Below, piece after piece: positions 24,690-37,173 of a stretch of DNA of 64,000 bases. The translations under genes and the position numbers were made by a program. Numbering within the stretch: the stretch's first letter is position 1; each line of letters opens with the position of its first letter. Source of the stretch: Coix lacryma-jobi var. lacryma-jobi (lineage: Eukaryota; Streptophyta; Magnoliopsida; Poales; Poaceae); contig CM019825.1 of the NCBI GenBank assembly GCA_009763385.1, positions 5,390,252 through 5,454,251 on the forward strand, read 5' to 3'. The notes under the pieces are model-generated. The model was given only the letters and a program-made list of their open reading frames with translations, was not told the origin of the DNA and ran no database searches.

Positions 24690-24806
24690 ACAGTGATTAC
24701 TTGACGCTGATGGTCGTGATCATCATAGGTAATAGTTTCTTATCACTGTCGGTTCATCATACTAGTCGGTGGTGATTAAGATTTCCAGAAATTCTGAAAA
24801 TGGATC

Positions 24807-24826
24807 AAAAACTAGCAATTTTTTTT
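24807..24826. repeat. Left target-site duplication of the LINE
   Basis: aaaaactagcaatttttttt, repeated exactly at 34454-34473 after the LINE's A-rich tail. A 20-bp duplication is normal for L1-type insertion and fixes both LINE boundaries. Confidence 0.85.
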
Positions 24827-27208
24827 TTGAGAGTGGTGGCAAGGCGGTGAAACCACGTAACCGAGGAGAGCCTCTACAAGGCACTTGAGAGAAATCTCAA
24901 GGGAGGTGACCCCCGCCCCGCGGACGCCCTCGCCGCCGCCGCCTACCTCCATGGCCGCCCCGCCCGCCGCCGCCGGCCGTAGGGTGTAGATCCGGTGGCT
25001 GCGTGCCCCTCTCCACCCCTTCCCTAAACATCCCCTCCCCCGGAGCTCCCTTTCCCCGCCCCCCCCCCCACCCGCCGGAGATGCCGCCCGCCATGGTTGC
25101 CCCGCCCTCCGCCGGCGGCTGCTGCCCATAGATCCGGTGCCTGCGCGCCCCTCGCCACCCTCCCCGGTCCCGAAGAGCCCCCGACCCCCCCTCCCCCCCG
25201 GGAACCACCTCCCCAGCCCTTTCCCCCAACACCACCCCACTGCTTGACCCATGGAGCGCGGATCCCTTTCCAGGCGCTCCTGGGCGGACGAGGTCGAGGA
25301 GGCTCTCGAGCTCGGTTCGCTTGGCCATCTGCTTGACGTCCTCGGCCGCGGTCCTGAGGGGCGGGTAGCCCTCAGTGACTCGGAGAACGGTTTTGACTCG
25401 GATTCTGATTCCGAGGGATCACTTGCTGCTCCGCCGCCGGCCCCGGAGGCGAAGGGCAAGGATGTCGCGCCGGAGCCCGGCCACAAGCGCCGCCGCGCTC
25501 GCCGGCACCGTCGTAGGAGGCGGCCGCGAGCGGGGGGCTTCATGGCGGCTGCCAGGCAGTCGCACCCCGCTAGCCCTCCTCTGGGGGCTCCCACGTCGTC
25601 GAATGCGCACCCTGCGCGCGCGCGGCCAGCCTGACGCCGACGGTTTCTTCGTGGTGCGGAGTAGGCGATGCGGACGCTCTCGTACGCCGCCGCGCTCCCC
25701 ACGACCCGTCCCCAAGGAGCTCCAAGGCCTCTGCTTCAACTGCTCCTCCGACAGGCACGTCAAGGCTGCTTGCCCACTTTCGGCCCTTTGCTACAACTGC
25801 GCGGCTCCGACCACCTCGTAGCCTCCTGCCCCTGGCCGCGCGGCCAGCCGGTGCGCCGGGGTCTCAAACGGGATCGCTCCCCGCCGCTACGTGGTGACGT
25901 CGTCCGTGGCCAGCGGCGTCGGGGATCGCCTGGGGGTCGTTGGCGCCGTCAGCGATCACCGGCCGACACGGTCTCGGGGAGATCTATGTCCACCGGGCGA
26001 TCCTCGTCCGTCCCTGCCTGTTGCGCCCCTCCTACGCCGCAGCACCATCAACGGCAGTCAACGCCTTTGCCGCCGCCCCCCAGGCCCGCCACCTGGCCCA
26101 CCACCGCGTGCTCGGCACCGTCAACGACCGTCAACACCTTTGCCGCCGCCCCCCAGGCCCGCCGCCTGGACCTCCACCATGTGCGCCGTGCCCGCAGTCA
26201 CCACGGGCGAATGCGGCTGTGGTGGCTGACCAAGACCATCCGGATGCTGCGGCCGCTGGCGGTGCGGTGCTCAGCGATAGGCCCCCAAGGCCCCGCGCGC
26301 CACTCGTGGTCGTCCCGCGCACCCAGACGATCCAGGACACCGAGACCGCTCTCCAGTTCGCGCTGGTGGTCCTCGTGGGCGGCATCAGGAACAACGTCTC
26401 TGCGGCCCTGGTGTACGCGCACCTTTGGCGCCGCTTTGGGATCAGAGAGGATGATGTGCAGGTTTGGCGACACCACCCTGAAGACTTCATCGTCCGTTTC
26501 CAGAGCTGGGATGACAGGGAGCGAGTGCGGGTCTCTAGGCCGGGTGACGATCCGACCCTGTTGATCTGGCGCCCGTGGAGGGGTACCTCGCTCGCCTCGG
26601 CAGGGTCGTTTCGCTTCCGGGTCCTGCTCGCGCTAGCTCGCCTCCCGCTGCACGCCAGGGACGCAGACACGGCGCAGACGGTGCTCGGGCCGGCGTGTGC
26701 GGATGTGCAGCTCACAGACTTATGAGATGTGCCAGTGGAAGATGACAGAGAGCTCTTTGTGACAGCTTGGTGCCTCCACCCCTCCTTCATCTACGACCAG
26801 AACATAATCTTCATCCCAGAAGCCCACGTCCAAGCGCACGATGTGGAGGAGCCCTCTTTGCCAGGGCTGTGGTACCTTGTACTAGTGCGCCTGGTGGCGT
26901 TCCAGGACCACAGCACGCCCCCTCGCTCTCCTCCGACACACAATGGGGGGAATGACGGGGGCGGTAGTGGCAGCAATGATGGCGAGGGGGAACCTGGCGA
27001 TGTGGTGGATGGCGATGGAGCGGATGATTGGCCCACGCCTCGGTGGGACAGTGACACGGGCGGTTCCGACGACAGTAACTGCAACCATCGCCACCCCTCG
27101 GGCGGTTGGGGCTTCCGCCATCCAATTGCCTTGGGTTGGCAGCCTGCTGACTCTTACTGCGACCCAGAGCGAGGCTCCGCGTCGGTGCTGGTTGGTCAGC
27201 TCAGCTGC

Positions 27209-29740
27209 TGAAGGGCCGAGATGGCGGACTAGAGGGGGGGTGAATAGTCTTTTCTAAAATATAAACATAATCGGAGCGGCTAACCGAAACAAATGCGGAA
27301 TTAAAACTATCGGTCTAGCCAAGACTACACCCCTCTACTTATACTCTATGACACCTTACAAAAGAACCTAAACAAAGCAAATAAGGTGTCGGGCTAGCTA
27401 GAGCTCACCTAAACAATTCTAGCTTGCAAGGTTACACAAACCTAAGCAACTAGTACTCAATCAACCGGGGAGCTCCTACACATGCCACTAAGCAAAAAGC
27501 ACAAAGCCTAAGCTCACTAGCAATGCTCAATAACAAGGCTACACAAGCCAAATTAGAGAGCTCAACTTAGCTACACAAACTAAGCAATGTGACTAGCAAG
27601 ACTACAAGTCAACTAGTCACTCACGGGATCAACTTCTATGCTACACAAGCAAGGAAGATAACTAGCAAGCTACACAAGCTAACTAATTACAAGAGCAACT
27701 ACACAAGCTCAATATATATGAAAGTAAATACAAGCTTGTGTTTGGAGATAGCAAACCACCGAGAAGATGTAGACAATGTTGACACGGTGATTTTATCCCG
27801 AGGTTCACTTGGTTGCCACCAAGCTAGTCCCCGTTGTGTCGACCACACACTTTGGTAGTTCGGCGGCTAATAGGCACCATACCTAGCTCGACACTCGAGC
27901 GCCGCAAGAACTCACCCACAAGTGAGGGTAACTCAATGACACGCGCAATCCACTAGAGTTGCTCTTCGCGATCCCCGCGGGGCGAGCACAATGCCCCTCA
28001 CAAAGCCTTCTCCGGAGCCACGCACAATCTTCTTGCGGGCTTCATGACGGAGACACAACCACCAAGCCGTCTAGGAGGTGGCAACCTCCAAGAGTAACAA
28101 GCACCACCGGCTTGCAACACGATCACCTAGTGCCACTCGAAGCAATCTCTCAATGCACCGCACTAGCGATCACTCACTCGCTATCGATTCGCACACTAGC
28201 AAGCACAAGCGAGTTAGAGGGCTCCCAAGCACATCCACACAAGCCACAAAGGCTCTAGAGTGCTCAGCGCCCAGCCCAAGGCCGGTTACAAACGCTATTT
28301 ATAGCCCCAAAGGCTAACTAGTCGTTGCCCCTTCACTGGGCAAACTGCGCTAGCATCGGACGCTCCGGATCGGGACCATCGGACGCTGAGGCCAACGTCC
28401 GATGCTTGGATGCTCGCCACGTGTCCCCCACGTTCAACTTCGGCCGAGCGATCCCAACGGCTATATCACTTCCTGCGCCAGTTAAAGTGGCATCGGACGC
28501 GCCGATGCCTAGCATCGGACGCTCCGATGCCTCTGCTCGATTCTGCGCAAAAACTGCCTCACATCGGACGCGCCGGCCCCCCAGCATCGGACGCTAAGGG
28601 CCAGCATCCGATGTCTATGCAGAGAGCTCCCCGAGAGCACCATTCTACATCGGACGCATCAGATGGGTCCACATCGGACGCAGGCCAGCGTCCGATGCTC
28701 CCAGCTAAACTTGCTCGCGCCACGTCACTGCCATCGGACGCTCGGACCAGCGTCCGATGCTCCCACTGCAACAGACTGAAACTAGGGTTTGCCATCGGAC
28801 GCTCGGCCCAGCGTCCGATGCCCCTCGGACCAGCGTCCGATGCTCCCCGAGCATAGCACTTCACCTCCGAAAATCGCTGAATCCTGCCTCGCAAGCTCGG
28901 CAGGAGGGGAGAGGGACTATACACTAGTTTCTCCCACTTCTCCTCACCTCCTTTCAACACGACTTCTTTTCCAACAACTTCTCCTTTGCAAATGTGCCAA
29001 CACCACCAAGTGTACATCAACATGTGCATGTGTGTTAGCATTTTCTCAATTAGTTTTCAAAGGATTAGCACTTGCACTCACCACGCCACTCGATCCTAGT
29101 AACATCGCAAAGTTAGATCGCTCAAGTGGCACTAGATGACCGATATGCAAACAAGTTTGCTCCTCTTAATAGTACGGCCATCTATCCTAAACCCGGTCAT
29201 AAACTTCTCTACACACCTATGACCGGTGAAATGAAATGCCCTACAATTATACCTTTGCCTTGCGCATTCCATTCCATCTCCTCCGGTGTTGATGCAACAC
29301 ATGCACCAACCTCTTCATCAAATGATATGATCCACTTCATATCATCACATAGCCTCCATGGTCCATCGATCTTGACATCACTTGCTCTTCACCATCGCTT
29401 CGGTCCTTCGGCGCCAAGTCTTGCTTAAGCCTCCCGACACTCGGTACCAACGGCTTCAAAGCCTCAACTTGCCCTTCACCTTCGCAACCGGTCCATCAAG
29501 CCAAGTCTTGCCTTGATCTTCACCATCTTAGCCACATGACCACATGTCATGTTTCATGTGCATTAGGCTCCTTCTTCACATGTGTGAGCGTTGCAACATA
29601 TTCCAAGCCATTTCTCCTCTGTGGCGTATGTTGCTCACACATGATCACCTGTGGACTAATCACCTGTGTAATTCACTTTAAACACATATTAGTCCACCTA
29701 AGTTGTCACTCAATTACCAAAACCAAACAAGGACCTTTCA
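27209..29740 (-). mobile_element. Solo LTR of a Copia (Sirevirus-like) retrotransposon
   Basis: 2532 bp, flanked by an exact 5-bp duplication gctgc (27204-27208 and 29741-29745). It starts tgaagggcc and ends acctttca. Its two ends match, in reverse complement, the ends of the Sirevirus LTR at 58767-60885 (tgaaag...gtttggttttgg... and ...gaacctttca). It therefore belongs to the same or a sister family, in opposite orientation. No internal region remains, so it arose by recombination between two LTRs. A TATAAATA box on the minus strand (28296-28303) marks the LTR promoter. It interrupts LINE ORF1. Confidence 0.92.
28340..28860. repeat. Cluster of catcggacgc / gcgtccgatg decamers in the solo LTR
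   Basis: About sixteen copies of catcggacgc or its complement gcgtccgatg occur within about 520 bp. They are separated by 5-60 bases and are often paired head to head. CpG-rich. The matching region of the other LTR (59280-59800) has the same architecture. Confidence 0.9.
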
Positions 29741-30640
29741 GCTGCCCGATTCGCCAGGCTGCACCAAGGGCCGCCGTTGAAGGCTTTCATGGTGACTCCG
29801 CGCCGCATGGTGGGCGAGACGCGGAGCGCCCTCTCACGCCTCTGCCCTTGTCACCGCCATCTACGCCCACGACCCGCGGGATCATGCGGGCGAAGCAGCA
29901 ACCGCCGCTGTCTTCTCCACCGAGGTCATCGCCGGACATGATGATTGCCCGACTGCCTAGGGCGCCGGCTAGGGGGTTTGTGGGCGCCTTCATCGACATC
30001 ACCCCGACTCGCCTTCTCGCTGGCTGCTGCTCGCCCCACCCCGTGCGGTCTGCCAATGACGACTGGTGGGCTGCCCTGGCTGGGCTTGAACTGGCTTCGC
30101 GGCCGGCCCTGGCATCCTCACCCACCGCTTCAGCTAGGGAGCTTGCTGGGCGCCGCTTGACGCTCGACTGCGCTGCACCGAGTGTTCAGCAACCTGCGGG
30201 TGCGCAGTTGCACGAGGATTTTGAGGCCATGGACCTGGAGCAACCTGCGGGCCTTGACGACTTTCTGCAGGCAATCAGGCTGCCTCTGTAGGGAGCGGTT
30301 CTAGCGGTCACCCCCCGCCCGTCCTCTAGCGCCCTCCACGACGATGATTGGATACCGCGTCGTAGCAACCGGCTAGCCACCAAATCTGCATACAGGGACC
30401 CAAACCAGGAGCTGCAAGCCAAGAGGGTTCTGCTCAGCAAGATGACTGGCCGCCTAGTGACCACGCTGCAGAACGAGAAGATCAACGAGGAGTTTCGCCA
30501 AGCCTTCAACCAGACGAGCCTGACGGCAAGGAAGCAAGCGATGTGTGCTCTTTTCCCTCGGCGCGGTGCGCGCACAGCACGTGGGACGCTGCAGTTGGCG
30601 TAGGACGCGCCCCGTCCGCCTTGCCGCTCATCTGTGTAAA

Positions 30641-33600
30641 ATGAGTTACAACCACCTCCTTTTCTGGAACGCGCGAGGCCTCAACTCTCCGGCCCGCCGC
30701 AACGTCGTCCGCAACATTGTGCTAGCGCATAGGCCTGCCATCGTCTGCCTTCAGGAGTCCAAGTTGGACAATGTTGATGTAACCATGAACCTTGACATCG
30801 TTGGATGCGACTTTGACTATGTCTTTCTCCCGGCGAGTGGTATGGCGGGCGGCGTGGTCACCTGCTGGCGCAGGGATCTTTGGCGTGCCTCCGATGCGTC
30901 CCCACGCCGCTTCTCCCTCACTGTTAAGCTCACGCCCATCGGCATGCCGGGCGAGCCGTGGTGGCTCTCGAACGTCTACGGGCCCTCGGCTTCAACGCGT
31001 GATAAACTCGACTTCCTGCAGGAGCTGCGCGATATCTGTGCTGTCTGCGCGGGGCCGTGGCTCCTGTGCGGTGATTTCAACCTGATCTACAGGGCGTGCG
31101 ACAAGAACAATGGCCGGCTGCACCATGGGCTGATGCGTAGTTTCCGAGACGCTATTGACGACCTTCTGCTGGAGGTGTTGCATTTACATGGCCGTCTCTT
31201 TACGTGGTCCAATCAAAGAATGGATCCGACCCTCGAGAAGCTTGATCGGGCCTTTGCGAACGTGGGCTGGCTCGACCTCTTCCCCAACCACCACCTTCGT
31301 TGTCTTTCTTCGGACTCCTCCGACCATGCGCTGATGCTGTTACTTCTGTGTACCGAGCTTTGGGCAGCCCCAAGATTCCGATTTGAGCGATTCTGGCTAA
31401 GGATCCCCGGCTTCCAAGACGTGCTGCGGGCAGCTTGGGGCGGCCCCATCTGGGATGTCGACCCTTGTCGTGCGCTTGATCAGAAACTTCGCTTCCTGGC
31501 GCGGGCCCTCAAGAGCTGGAGGGCCTCCGAGGTGGGGGATGTTAGACTGCAGTTGGCGGCCTCTCGAGCTTTTGTGTATGAATTAGACACTGCACAGGAG
31601 ACCCGCCACCTCTCGGTTGGGGAGCAGCAGTGGCACCGCGAACTCAAGGGGTCGGTGCTAGGCCTTTCGTCCTTGGTGAGGACGATGGCTAGGCAGCGGG
31701 CACGTGTGCGTTACCTACGCGAGGGAGACGCGTGCACCAGGTTCTTCCATGTCGAGGCCTGTCATCGACGAAGAATTTTTTTTGTCTGCGATCATGCACA
31801 ACGGGCAGACTTTCTCCGAGGAAGAGGCCAAGGCCGAATCGTCTTCTCCTATTACAACGGCATCCTCGGCTCCCCGTTCCGCCGGGGTAACCGTGTCGAT
31901 CTGGCGCTCATGCGGCTTCCCCAGGCCGAACTTGGGAACCTAGTGTTGCCGTTCTCGGACGAGGAGGTGTTGGCCATCGTACGGGATACTCCATCCAACA
32001 GGGCTCCCGGGCCGGACGGATTCTCTGGCGCCTTTCTGAAGGCCGCTTGGGAGGTGATTGGCGCAGACTTCAGACGTGCCTTCCATGCCCTTTGGGAGCT
32101 GGACTTGAGGAGCCTCCACCATGTCAATGGTGCTCTGATGGTGCTCATCCACAAGAACGAGCACCCCCAAGGGCTGAAGGACTACAGGCCGATCAGTCTG
32201 ATTCATATGTTCGGGAAACTGTTTGCCAAGGGCCTAGCGCTACGTCTAGCACCAAGGATGGCCGAACTCGTGAAGCCCAACCAGTCGGCGTTCATCAGAG
32301 GCAGACGGATCCACGAGAACTTCCGATCAGTACAGCTCACATGTCGTTTCCTCCACGCCAAGCGCTTTTCAGCCGTGCTGCTCAAGGTGGACCTCGCAAA
32401 GGCCTTCGACACGGTGGCCTGGCCTTTCCTGCTGGAGGTCCTGGAGCACATGGGATTCCCGAGCCGCTGGCGCGAGTGGGTTTCAGCCTTACTCCGCTCG
32501 GCAAGCACCCGCGTGCTGGTAAATGGACGACCGGGCCAGCGCATCCGTCATGCGCGCGGGCTGAGGCAAGGAGATCCGCTATCCCCGCTGCTCTTCGTCC
32601 TCGTCATGGAGGTCCTCAACGCCATGATCTTCGAGGCTGACCGCCGAGGCCTCCTCTCTCCGCTGCCCGGGGCCGCGGCAAGGTGCCGTGCGTCAGTCTA
32701 TGCGGACGACCTGGTCATCTTCTTGGCTCCCACTTCACAAGATAGCGCCTGCATCCGACGCCTGCTGGAGGTGTTCGCGGGCGCCTCGGGTCTTGAGACC
32801 AATGTCGACAAGTGCACAGTGACTTCGATCGGCTGCTCGCCTAGCCAGGTTGCGGTGTTCCGGGAGGCCTTCCCATGCCGCGAGTCTGCGTTCCCGACTC
32901 GATACCTGGGGGCTCCGCTCTCCACTGGACGGTTGGGCCGAGACACTGAGCAGTCCCTGGTGGACGCAGTGGCTGCGCGCATCCCAGCTTGGAAGGGCAA
33001 TCTCATGAACGCGGCCGGCCGGACGACCCTTGCCCGTTCTACGCTTTCAGCCATCCCAGTGCACGTCTCCATCTGCTGCTCTTTGTCACGATGGGCCTTG
33101 CAGGCCATCGACAAGACACGCAGGGCGTTCATCTGGGCGGGGTCGAACTCCGTCGTGGGTGGGTCTTGCAAGGTGAACTGGTCCACAGTCTGCACGCCAT
33201 GCGACCTGGGTGGCCTTGGCCTGCCTGACCTCCGTATCCTTGGCTTTGCGCTTCGGTGGCCTTGGCCTGCCTGACCTTCGTATCCTTGGCTTTGCGCTTC
33301 GGCTTCGCTGGGAGTGGTTGCGGCGCTCAGCCGATGGTGATGGCGGCTCCTCCAGGGCCAGCCTCCCCGCTCCCAAGGATTCGAAGTCCCAGGCCATGTT
33401 TGCTGCCTCCACGAGTTTCATCGTCGGCAACGGAGCGCGAACGCGTTTCTGGACCGACCGCTGGCACGCGGTTGGGATCCTGGCGCACTTCGCACCTGAT
33501 GTCTTTCGAGCTGTCAGCCCCAGGCGTCGTGGCCGCACGGTCAGCGAGGCTCTTTCAGGGAGTCAGTGAGCGACAGACGTCGCGGCTGCCCCTACAGCCA

Positions 33601-34253
33601 GCCTCATCACGCAGTTCCTCCGCCTATGGGCGTTGATGGAGGGCGTCCAGTTGCAGGTTGCGGTTCAGGATCGCATGGTTTGGCGCTGGACCTCCGACGG
33701 AAGCTACTCCAGCTCCTCCGCCTACGCCGCCTTCTTCCTAGGGCGTACGTCGCTGCGTGGCGCAAAAGAGTTGTGGGCTGCCAGGGTGCCGCCCAAAGTG
33801 AAGTTTTTCTTCTGGCTTGCGTTGCATGGGCGTCTGTGGACTGCTGAGCGGCGATTCAGACATGGGCTGCAGCAGTCTGACGCCTGTGCGCTCTGCGACC
33901 AAGGACACGAGACGATCGACCACCTGCTACTGTCTTGCGTCTTCGTTCGGGAGCTTTGGCATCGGCTGCTGGCCTCTATCAGCCTTCAGCGGCTGTGCCC
34001 AGCCGAGGGGGATGCCCTCTTTGACTGTTGGCTTCTCCAGCGCACACGCATCGCGGTTAGCCTGCGTCGAGGGTTTGACAGTCTTGTTCTGCTCGTCTCC
34101 TGGGTTTGCTGGAAGGAGAGGAACAGGAGGACGTTCGATGGCGTTTCTTCCTCAGTGGGCTCAACTCTTCAGAGTCTCAGGGATGAGGGCGGGGACTGGG
34201 TGGCAGCCGGATTCAGCGACCTGGCACCTCTCCTCTCAGCCTCGGTTCCGTAG
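30641..34253 (+). pseudogene. LINE ORF2 (APE endonuclease, reverse transcriptase, zf-RVT), broken
   Basis: The ATG lies just after the end of ORF1. The N-terminal exonuclease/endonuclease domain has FWNARGLNS, CLQESK, NVYGP, LCGDFN and SDHALML. The reverse transcriptase has NRAPGPDGFSG, LIHK, DYRPISL, VDLAKAFDTV, GLRQGDPLSP and the catalytic YADD. The C-terminus is the zinc-binding domain of plant LINE RTs (WAARVPPKVKFFFWLALHG, CALCDQGHETIDHLLLSC). The frame is open to 33274. There a 46-bp tandem duplication (33209-33300) shifts it. A TGA at 33567-33569 and a further shift precede the last segment, 33633-34253. The endonuclease and RT regions themselves look intact. Confidence 0.88.
33209..33300 (+). 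repeat. 46-bp tandem duplication in LINE ORF2
   Basis: The unit starting ggtggccttggcctgcctga occurs at 33209-33254 and 33255-33300 with one mismatch. 46 is not a multiple of three, so the duplication shifts ORF2 and creates an early stop at 33274. Confidence 0.95.
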
Positions 34254-34453
34254 TCGGGCCTCTCTCTTTCTTTTAGCCGCGCATCTAGTTTATCCACCTA
34301 GTACAGACCCCGATGCTCCGCCGTTTTAGCCGGCGCCTCTTGTTCAGTGTCTCTACCGAGGGCGTTGGCAGCTCGCCATTCGGCCGTTCGGACCTTGTAC
34401 CCAAAACACTCTAACCTCTCGTAACGAAGCACGTGCCGATGGCATGTTTTCGA

Positions 34454-34473
34454 AAAAACTAGCAATTTTTTTT
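34454..34473. repeat. Right target-site duplication of the LINE
   Basis: Exact copy of 24807-24826, directly after the gcatgttttcga A-rich end of the LINE. Confidence 0.85.
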
Positions 34474-35330
34474 GTTTAAATCTGGATAAGCACCCATCAC
34501 AGGTCACGTGATTTTTCATACGAAAATCCATGCGCTACGTGGTGCTGGAATTCAAACCAGAGACCATTGCCCTCATGTGGAGCTCCAATAACCACCCCCT
34601 TAAGTCATTGTCTATATATCATTTCATTTTCCTAGTATTCACTTTTCAGGATTTTAAAACAAATATTTAGGACTTTAAACGGTTTTAGATGAAAAAAAAT
34701 CAGAAACTAAAAGGTTGTTCTTCTAATCAAGATCTATAACTTTGATTTTGGTCATTTCACCGTCCGAGTTCGTTTGACAAATTTGAATTTCATATCGTCA
34801 AAACTTCAGCCATATTTTTGATGACCTCAAATGATTTCAAATGAAAAATCATCAAAGACAAGTTGTAGTTCTTATCGGGATCTACAACTTTGGTTTTGGT
34901 CACATTCCATCCAATGTCGTTTGAAAATTTTGATTTTCAAAATTTTATAACTCCTGATACAAATTGGAGACCATAAATATATAATTTTCAATGTAAAAAG
35001 TTGTCAACTAGAAAATGGTAGATCTTATTGGGATCCACATCTTTGGTTTTAGTCATTTTTCTATCTGAGATCTATCGTTTGTATAACTCAAAAAAATAAA
35101 TTTCAAAATTTGAAAGCCTCAAATAGAACTCTGAGATTGTAAATGATTTCAAATTTTAAAAAAAATCAACTAGAAAAGTATAAAGTTTGTTTTAGTCCAA
35201 ATTTATCTGAAAAGGTTTTAGATTTTATTATGCTATGGTTATTACCGTCGTATCATACAACACAAGCCGACGATTAAAAAAAAAATCTTCACTGCTAGTT
35301 AATACAGCGAGCCGACAGTGATGAGTATCA

Positions 35331-36726
35331 TACTACAACGTGTGTGGATTGACTATGATCACCGGTTGGTAATGTGAAGGGACAATGAACATAGTAGGCA
35401 TAGTTTAATCACCTTGAGCATGGATCCACTTGCGCGCACAGAGTTTGAATTTAACCGAACGATTATTCATACCCTACACTTGCGAGATTACGTATGCATG
35501 CATACGTGGACTCGAACCAAAACCAATCATCTCACAATCGTAACAAAACAAAATGCACTTGCGAGATCACGTATGCATATACTACTTCGACTCAGAATGC
35601 CGAAGTATATTTTGCAGTAGAGCCGCTGCAGCTGCTAGAGCTATATATAGCCACTAGTATTTTGCAGTACATTATTATTCCAGGCTAGAGGAACAGCCAG
35701 TATGGTATGCACTGATGACGAAATCAAACTATGTATATAAAAAAATAGAAGATAGATGTAATCCATTTAACCATTTATTTATTACAGTAGAGATGAGGTC
35801 TACGGCAAAATAAAATGGACATGCCCGTGTGTGTACGTACATGCACGCCACGCCACGCACCAACGCATGCGCACGCTGCAAACCACGGGCAGATAGATAC
35901 ACACGACGACCAGCGCCGAACGAAAGAGATGATGGAGCACGTACGTGCATAATACGGATACGGGCATTTTCACCAGTCTGCGTACTATACCTTTTGATTT
36001 GACAAACAGAGGCTCTCACAGAAAAGAAGGCACAGGCGGCGGTAATCCATTATTTAGGAATTTTGCAAGTTGTACGGGTCATCTACGCGACTACTACGCC
36101 TGTACTGTACGTGTAGATGTACACACGGCCATGTCCGTGTGAATACACGCCACGCACGCTGCAAACCACGGGCACATACGCCCAACAGATGTACAGAGAT
36201 CACGTACGGAGCTGTGCCAATAAATACCACGTAAAAATAACAGTCGAAATGTGCGTGTGTCATCGATCATGACAAAAGAAAACAAAAAATGTACACATGC
36301 ACGCAACCATGTAACCACGGGCACCTTAACCACGCCAGCACGGGCACCGTACCTTTGCTAGTCCCCTCCGTCTCTTTAATTATGTACCGGTCAAATTTTT
36401 CTTAAATTTAACTAGATTTTTCTATCAAAAATTTCTCATCTCTTACATAGACCTAAAAAAGACTAGAAATTGAACATTATTTTAGTGCGACAAAAGAATC
36501 ATCTCGCCTTCATCCTACCCCGTGCTATTCGTGAACCATGGCAACGTGAATTCCGCTATGTACGATCGCAATTTTCCCTCTCTGGTTTTCTCTCTTGTGC
36601 CTAAGTGGAACAAAGAATAAAGTCTTCATTAAGTTACCATCTATGATGTTGGAAGCTTCTCTAGATGCATTGGAGTTCTGTGATAAATGAAAGAAATCTG
36701 AATATTCGACAATATATTAGGGTAAT
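35331..36726. other. Non-coding spacer with scattered direct repeats
   Basis: No gene is recognised. A phrase containing cacgctgcaaaccacgggca occurs at about 35872 and 36157, with a shortened relative (ccatgtaaccacgggcac) at about 36307. tacgtacatgcacgc-like blocks also recur. A weak Stowaway-like start (cccctccgtctctttaatta) lies near 36364 without a matching right end. Confidence 0.5.
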
Positions 36727-37173
36727 TGTCGACGAAATATGGTCAGCAGTCTACCGAGGGGTATGCCCAAGGTAGTAGCTTAAGCGGTGGAGGCGTGCGA
36801 GACGTCTGCAAAGCGTAGACACAGGGACGAGAGACGGCGATTTAGACAGGTTCGGGCCGGCAAGTCGCCGTAATACCCTACGTCCTGTGTTCTGGTGACT
36901 GGTTTGTATTATGAGATCAGGTGATCAGGCGTGTTTTAAGGGGGTCCCTGCTCGCCTTATATAGCCGGGGAGCAGAGTTACAACTTGCCGAATCCTAACA
37001 GATTACAATCGGTTCCTTTTGGTAAGGAATCCGGGTCTATCTATTTGGATCTTCCTTGTCAAGCAAGTCATCAGGAGAGCCCTTGGCGACTACGACGGCT
37101 TGGTCGCAGGCCGCAAGGTCTTCTAGTTGGGCTGTATCGTGCCATGGGGGTATACGAGTGTAATATCCCCACA
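36727..37173 (-). repeat. 3' LTR of the gypsy element
   Basis: 447 bp, running tgtcgacga ... atccccaca on the plus strand. It pairs with 61031-61496 and lacks 19 bases present in that copy, at a spot bordered by tcgtg. On the minus strand the adjoining gctcggggacagc is the polypurine-tract position. Confidence 0.93.

Larger units (their letters stand above)
25251..30603 (+). pseudogene. LINE ORF1 (gag-like nucleic-acid-binding protein), broken
   Basis: Starts near MERGSLSRRSWADEV and holds an Arg-rich block. Two CCHC zinc knuckles follow: CFNCSSDRHVKAAC intact, and a second starting CYNC whose latter half (GSDHLVASC) is in another frame. After these comes a region beginning LVVVPRTQTIQDTETAL that includes WRHHPEDFIVRF, of the DUF4283-like type found in plant LINE ORF1. 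Defects: frameshifts near 25635 and 25795, an in-frame TGA at 26723-26725, and the 2.5-kb solo LTR insertion at 27209. Past the LTR the frame resumes (DDWWAALAGLEL, RRSNRLATKSAYRDP). The end near 30.6 kb is approximate. The role is to coat LINE RNA, by family. Confidence 0.75.
24829..34453 (+). mobile_element. Full-length L1-type LINE, interrupted by a solo LTR
   Basis: About 7.1 kb once the solo LTR (27209-29740) is discounted. Order: GC-rich 5' region, ORF1 (gag-like, zinc knuckles), ORF2 (endonuclease, reverse transcriptase, zinc-binding domain), short 3' region and A-rich end. An exact 20-bp target duplication flanks it. Both ORFs have stops or frameshifts, so this copy is not autonomous. 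A truncated relative lies at 23279-23775. Confidence 0.92.
24690..35330. mobile_element. Unclassified DNA element (CACTA-like?) that received the LINE
   Basis: The sequence on the two sides of the LINE (24690-24806 and 34474-35330) carries inverted copies of a short motif: atcactgtcggttc at about 24751 on the left and agccgacagtgat near 35310 on the right. Repeated inverted subterminal motifs are typical of CACTA elements, but the CACTA ends and a 3-bp duplication were not found. The right flank is AT-rich, with repeated tctacaactttggttttggtca-like phrases of about 100-bp spacing. Confidence 0.3.

Noticed and set aside
28340..28860. Regularly recurring catcggacgc decamers as a CRISPR-like array
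   Set aside because: Repeats are only 10 bp, occur in both orientations with irregular spacing, and lie inside a plant LTR.
29126..29428. Frames inside the solo LTR
   Set aside because: LTR sequence defined by paired ends and a target duplication; no conserved protein.
36364..36520. Third Stowaway element
   Set aside because: Only a left-end-like cccctccgtctc was seen; no inverted right end or TA duplication.
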